DNA of 64,000 bases from Clostridia bacterium (GTDB lineage: Bacteria > Bacillota > Clostridia > Acetivibrionales > DSM-27016): positions 1-64,000 of the forward strand of contig JAOAIJ010000026.1 of assembly GCA_026414765.1 (NCBI GenBank), in the 5' to 3' direction. The translations under genes were made by a program, and so were the position numbers. The notes below the pieces were generated by a model. That model made no database searches, had not been told where the DNA came from, and saw only the letters and a list, made by a program, of their open reading frames with translations. Below are positions 60,756 through 64,000 of this stretch, piece after piece (position 1 is the first letter of the stretch; each line of letters begins with the position of its first letter).

Positions 60756-61832
60756 ATGTTTACAGTAATAGATCTTGTTCCAAATGCATTTCTAGATATG
60801 AGCAGGGCAACAGCAATCAGTTCTAATGGCATTGTTGTAGGTACAGATTTTGGTACCGGATTTGTTTGGACTCCTAATCAACCGAATGGTTCTGATGGCT
60901 CGGTTCAATCGCTTCCCACAGACATATCTCCTGCAGCCCGCCCGGTAGCCAGTGCAACACCAATGGCAGTAAATGCGAATGGCATGGTTGTCGGGGGGTG
61001 CAAGACTGTCGATATGAATGGTGCAGACGTTGACCGGGCATTCAGTTTAGTACAGGGTGGAATCCTCGTAGATCTTGGGACTTTTGTGCCTGATCCTTCA
61101 AACCCGGGCCATTTCCTTGGCAACAGCGAGGCAAGGGGAGTAAATGATGCAGGTCAGATAGTTGGTTGGGCGGAGGATGCTAACGGGATACGACGGGCAT
61201 TCCTGTTTGATCCTATCACAAGGAAAATGAAAGATATTTCAGAGCTGCATGCTTGGAATCTTCCTTCTGGGACGCCAGATCCGAGTGTGGCAACTGCTAT
61301 CAATAATGCGGGGGATATTGTGGGGAGCGCAACTTTCATTGACTCAGCAAACAACGTCCTTCAGCAGGCCTTTATAAGACAAGTAGGTGCAACTACCCTG
61401 ACCGGTCTTGGTACACTGCTACCTGATCCGGTATATGCAGGACTTTTCTACGGCAATAGCATTGCTCTTGCCTTGAATAGTGCCGCATTGGTTGTTGGTC
61501 ATAGCGATGCACTTCCACCTGCGATTATGCTGGGTGCCATCTTCTCGACACCGAATATACCATTCGGGCCATTGCCTAACCAGGCACTTGGCGTCAATCG
61601 CGGAACAGATGCGGATCAGATAGTAGGACATTTTTGGTCCAACCCTGACGCTCCGGTAATGTCTGGATTTGTTGCGGATTTGAACAGCGGGATGGTTGAC
61701 CTTAATACACGGTTGACAACTTCAGGATGGCGGATCGAGAGTGCGACAGGAATAAATGATTTCGGTCAAATCTGCGGATATGGGACACATGACACATTGG
61801 GTGGTCCTCGTGCAGTCTTGCTTGCACCTTGA
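60756..61832 (+). CDS. HAF-repeat protein (predicted beta-propeller-like)
   Basis: 358 residues built from HAF-type repeats: ATAISSNGIVVGTDFGTGFV, AMAVNANGMVVGG, ARGVNDAGQIVGWAEDANGI, ATAINNAGDIVGSATF, ALALNSAALVVGHSDA, ATGINDFGQICGYGTH. There is no signal peptide, although the family name is extracellular HAF repeat. Such proteins are usually environmental or surface proteins of unknown function. AGGAGG precedes ATG 60756. Codon use looks more G/C-rich than neighbours, hinting at transfer. A forespore-type promoter suggests a spore-associated role. Confidence 0.78.
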   Translation: MFTVIDLVPNAFLDMSRATAISSNGIVVGTDFGTGFVWTPNQPNGSDGSVQSLPTDISPAARPVASATPMAVNANGMVVGGCKTVDMNGADVDRAFSLVQGGILVDLGTFVPDPSNPGHFLGNSEARGVNDAGQIVGWAEDANGIRRAFLFDPITRKMKDISELHAWNLPSGTPDPSVATAINNAGDIVGSATFIDSANNVLQQAFIRQVGATTLTGLGTLLPDPVYAGLFYGNSIALALNSAALVVGHSDALPPAIMLGAIFSTPNIPFGPLPNQALGVNRGTDADQIVGHFWSNPDAPVMSGFVADLNSGMVDLNTRLTTSGWRIESATGINDFGQICGYGTHDTLGGPRAVLLAP

Positions 61833-61873
61833 GAAATAGGATACGGCTGATATTCCTATACGATTGGGCTATC

Positions 61874-61904
61874 TGCATACAACTCAGTAGTACTGGCCAT
61901 AATA
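61874..61904 (+). promoter_or_regulatory. SigG/SigF-type forespore promoter (second copy)
   Basis: TGCATA, 18-base spacer, CATAATA, followed by AGTAGATGTATAAA. The block from ATCTGCATACA to TATAAA is a diverged repeat of 60619-60666. Confidence 0.72.
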
Positions 61905-61954
61905 GTAGATGTATAAAGTGTCAGTGAAGCATTAGTTTACGGGAGGAAGGTAAT

Positions 61955-63376
61955 ATGGAGCAGGTTCGCAGGAAAGAGTTCAATGACGAAGAAATAGGGA
62001 TGGGCTTTAATAGTGAGTCAGGGCTGGCTATCGGTACCGCTTTAGAAGGTTTTACCGTTACGGCGGACCCTGTAGCGCCCGGTCAGGAGGTTGATGCGGA
62101 AATCACCACCATAAACTCTCATGAAGAACTTATGGAAAGCTTGGGAATGTCATTCGAAGCCCAAGGCAGATACGGTTTTTTTTCGGGCTCTGCTAAGGCA
62201 AAGTTTGCATCAACGTCAAGCTATAACTCTACATCTACTTTCTTGGTAGCACGCTGTATTGTCAAAAATCCGTTTAAACGAGGGAAAAATTTTCGTGTTA
62301 CATCTGAGGCAAGAGCACTACTTGACTCACTCCGTTTTGATGAGTTTAAGACGGCTTTCGGCGATAGTTTTGTACGAGGGCTCCAAACGGGGGGAGAATT
62401 TTATGCTGTCATCAGAATCACATCCGTGTCGAGTACAAAGCAGACTGAGCTAGCAGCAACACTGCAGGCAGCTTTTAGCGGTTTGGTTACTGCCGCAGAC
62501 TTTAAAGCTCAGTATTCTGAGGCTAATACAAGCATAAGCACCAGATCTGAGTATCAGGCCAGGATGTTTCAGAGGGCTGGCAGTGGGCTGCAAATCTCTC
62601 CAACTGTTGAAATCAGCGAAGTAATTACCCGGTACAAAAACTTTCCGGAGATAGCAAGAACAAGTGCGTTTGCGTATGAAACGGAAATTGCAACCTATGA
62701 CACACTGCCGCTCCCTATCCCCACACAGGAAGAACAGGAAAATTTCCTTTTTGCTCTGCGTGATGCACGGGAGAAAAAGCTATACTACATCCAAAAAAGA
62801 AATGATTTGGAATTCGCACTTAGAAATCCTGCATTTTTTGAGAATCTTCCTTCGTATGACGTTCTTTCAAATGCTATAAGTATATATACAAAATTGATGA
62901 ATGCGGTCATGGATCACGCCGTTAAACTCTCCCGGGGTGAAATAAAACCTCCCAGAGTTTTCGATCCAAGTACACTTTCACCGGCGATAAATGAACCTGC
63001 ACCGATTCAGCTCAAGAGAGCTACACCACCTGTAATTCCTACTATTCGTGTGCCTAACATGACTGGCGTATATGCCGGAGAAATTGATGAAGCTCAAATA
63101 TGCCTTCAGTACGGTAATGTTGATCAATGCCTGGCAGGGACTGTGTTTACAGGTTATGATGGCGAACCCATGCCAATTCATGCTTCTCCGGAGGTCGCAA
63201 AATTTATCGCTTTGGAGCGGCAAGGAAAGGTGAGGTTTACTTATACTCCCGAAGGCAATATACCTGAGTATTGGGCTTGCGATGGACAGTTCCCGTCTGC
63301 CGGGACACTTGTCCCAAATGGAACAGAGATCGTACTACATTTCGTATGTGCAGCACCGCCACCAAATTGTGATTAG
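61955..63376 (+). CDS. MACPF-like pore-former-like protein with PASTA-like C-terminus
   Basis: 473 residues, no signal peptide. Residues 135-147 read FGDSFVRGLQTGG, matching the spacing of the MACPF/CDC signature (aromatic-G-T/S-H-aromatic-x6-GG) with changed middle residues. Before it lie long amphipathic Ser/Thr/Ala-rich stretches (about 30-100), as in membrane-inserting hairpins. The C-terminal part from about residue 366 has VPNMTGVYAGEIDEAQICLQ and a second VPNGTEIVLHFV unit, resembling PASTA repeats. MACPF proteins form membrane pores; this is a distant, by-eye assignment. GGGAGGAAGG precedes ATG 61955. It shares its promoter type with the HAF gene. Confidence 0.6.
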   Translation: MEQVRRKEFNDEEIGMGFNSESGLAIGTALEGFTVTADPVAPGQEVDAEITTINSHEELMESLGMSFEAQGRYGFFSGSAKAKFASTSSYNSTSTFLVARCIVKNPFKRGKNFRVTSEARALLDSLRFDEFKTAFGDSFVRGLQTGGEFYAVIRITSVSSTKQTELAATLQAAFSGLVTAADFKAQYSEANTSISTRSEYQARMFQRAGSGLQISPTVEISEVITRYKNFPEIARTSAFAYETEIATYDTLPLPIPTQEEQENFLFALRDAREKKLYYIQKRNDLEFALRNPAFFENLPSYDVLSNAISIYTKLMNAVMDHAVKLSRGEIKPPRVFDPSTLSPAINEPAPIQLKRATPPVIPTIRVPNMTGVYAGEIDEAQICLQYGNVDQCLAGTVFTGYDGEPMPIHASPEVAKFIALERQGKVRFTYTPEGNIPEYWACDGQFPSAGTLVPNGTEIVLHFVCAAPPPNCD

Positions 63377-63611
63377 AGAAGGATAGAATTTCACGCGGCT
63401 TAAATTGAATTCTTTCACATATGCAACATTGTTACACAACCCGTATGTCGTATTTCACTGCCTGTTTCTGGTGGATTATGTAATCCTTAAATGATCTTAG
63501 GCTTTTTGATTAAATTGGAATGGCAACTATATGTGAAAAAGAACTACATTTCTGAAAACCTTGTACTACTTTCCTGAAAAAATCACCGTAAAATATTTTA
63601 TAGGATAACTG

Positions 63612-63640
63612 TTGACACTGTATATATACAGTGGTAAAGT
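63612..63640 (+). promoter_or_regulatory. Promoter of the GntR gene
   Basis: TTGACA (63612-63617), 17-base spacer, TAAAGT (63635-63640). The spacer is almost entirely the palindromic operator. Confidence 0.65.
63616..63633. promoter_or_regulatory. GntR (YtrA-type) operator, perfect 18-bp palindrome
   Basis: CACTGTATATATACAGTG between the -35 and -10. A second, imperfect site (TGTGTATA..TATGCACA) follows at about 63,640-63,661. Both suggest autorepression by the adjacent regulator. Confidence 0.8.
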
Positions 63641-63686
63641 GTGTATATAATAGTATGCACAGTAATTACTGGCGAGAGGTGATAAC

Positions 63687-64000
63687 TTGTTTATTGCGCT
63701 TTCAAACAGCGATCCGGCTCCGCTGTATGAACAAATAAAAAAACAGGTCATTGAGCAGATAATGAATGGTAAGCTGTCGCCCGGACAGGACTTACCTTCC
63801 ATTAGGGCTCTGGCCAAAGAACTGGAGATAAGCGTCATAACCATAAAAAAGGCTTATGAAGACTTGGAAGCAGCAGGCTATATAGTGACAAGGCCAGGCA
63901 AAGGCTCTTGTGTAGCGGAATCCGGTTCGGAATTTGTAAAGGAAATGAAGCTCAGAAACATACAGGAAAACTTCGAAAAGGGAATTAGTGAATGCAGGTC
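63687..64000 (+). CDS. GntR-family regulator, YtrA subfamily (runs off window)
   Basis: TTG start behind GCGAGAGGTGATAAC. The frame reads FIALSNSDPAPLYEQIKKQV then IEQIMNGKLSPGQDLPSIRA, LAKELEISVITIKKAYEDLE and AAGYIVTRPGKGSCVAESGS, the full winged helix of the YtrA subfamily, followed by the start of a short charged C-terminal region. Full members are about 120-130 residues and usually govern an ABC transporter encoded just downstream. The right window edge cuts the gene. Confidence 0.88.
   Translation, partial: MFIALSNSDPAPLYEQIKKQVIEQIMNGKLSPGQDLPSIRALAKELEISVITIKKAYEDLEAAGYIVTRPGKGSCVAESGSEFVKEMKLRNIQENFEKGISECR

Larger units (their letters stand above)
63377..63686. other. Spacer before the terminal GntR gene
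   Basis: No gene; carries the promoter and palindromic operator of the GntR regulator and an imperfect GAATT/AATTC repeat after the pore-former-like gene. Confidence 0.5.

Noticed and set aside
1-64000. tRNA, rRNA and CRISPR arrays
   Set aside because: I saw no cloverleaf-like T-arm/anticodon sets, no rRNA signature stretches and no regularly spaced repeats by reading; a tRNAscan or CRISPR search was not run.

Overview
The window reads as a low-GC Gram-positive anaerobe of the class Clostridia. Supporting evidence is the strong AGGAGG-type ribosome binding sites, frequent TTG/GTG starts, TTGACA/TATAAT promoters, SLH-domain surface proteins, an oxygen-sensitive glycyl-radical enzyme with its activase, a YesM/YesN-type two-component pair and promoters matching the forespore sigma factor SigG. 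A plant-polysaccharide-degrading lineage (Clostridium cluster III / Ruminiclostridium-like) is an inference; no rRNA or marker gene is present to prove it.

Region by region. 1-1,590: decayed DNA with the left end of an IS3-family element, an acyl-carrier-protein-like pseudogene split by a perfect palindrome, a phosphopantetheinyl transferase fragment and two orphan hairpins. 1,589-11,200: housekeeping and accessory genes (RsgA GTPase, HAD phosphatase, GNAT, AraC/GyrI regulator, ProC-like reductase, zinc ribbon, ArsC/Spx-like protein, alpha/beta hydrolase, PadR regulator with a large palindromic operator, LysM-VanY peptidase) with pseudogene debris (Nif3-like, methyltransferase). 11,290-14,630: IS1182-type remnants enclosing a cassette of unrecognised secreted or membrane proteins. 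14,650-19,850: TetR operon, TPR protein, a yybP-ykoY manganese riboswitch ahead of an unknown small membrane protein, and a lipoprotein glycoside hydrolase-like protein. 19,890-23,280: potassium/cation homeostasis (KhtU/KhtT-like antiporter pair convergent with two TrkA-type proteins and a Usp protein). 23,376-30,214: SLH protein and a 1,681-residue alpha-2-macroglobulin-like protein that lacks the thioester.

30,578-57,528 is a large carbohydrate locus. One arm (+) holds an RpiR regulator, GldA-like dehydrogenase, two zinc alcohol dehydrogenases, an FGGY kinase, an AllA-like cupin, a glycyl-radical activase, a glycyl-radical enzyme and an AGE-type epimerase. A convergent arm (-) holds a GntR regulator, D-2-hydroxyacid dehydrogenase, phosphotriesterase-like hydrolase, shikimate-dehydrogenase-like enzyme, cupin phosphoglucose-isomerase-like protein and KDPG-type aldolase. 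A third arm (+) holds a YesM/YesN-type sensor and regulator, a YtfQRT-YjfF-like sugar ABC importer and a second FGGY kinase. Together they look like uptake, phosphorylation, oxidation, radical chemistry and aldol cleavage of one uncommon sugar, polyol or sugar acid. The radical enzyme has a Gly-Cys-Asn-Asp-Pro active-site loop instead of the usual Gly-Cys-Val-Glu-Pro, so its substrate cannot be assigned by motif. This is the best candidate for an undescribed pathway.

57,540-64,000: a decayed solute-binding protein, a GH13 enzyme, then two genes (a HAF-repeat protein and a MACPF-like pore-former-like protein with PASTA-like C-terminal repeats). Each of these two is preceded by the same promoter-like element, TGCATA-N18-CATAATA, which fits the SigG consensus and suggests expression in the developing spore. 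The window ends inside a YtrA-type GntR regulator preceded by a perfect palindromic operator.
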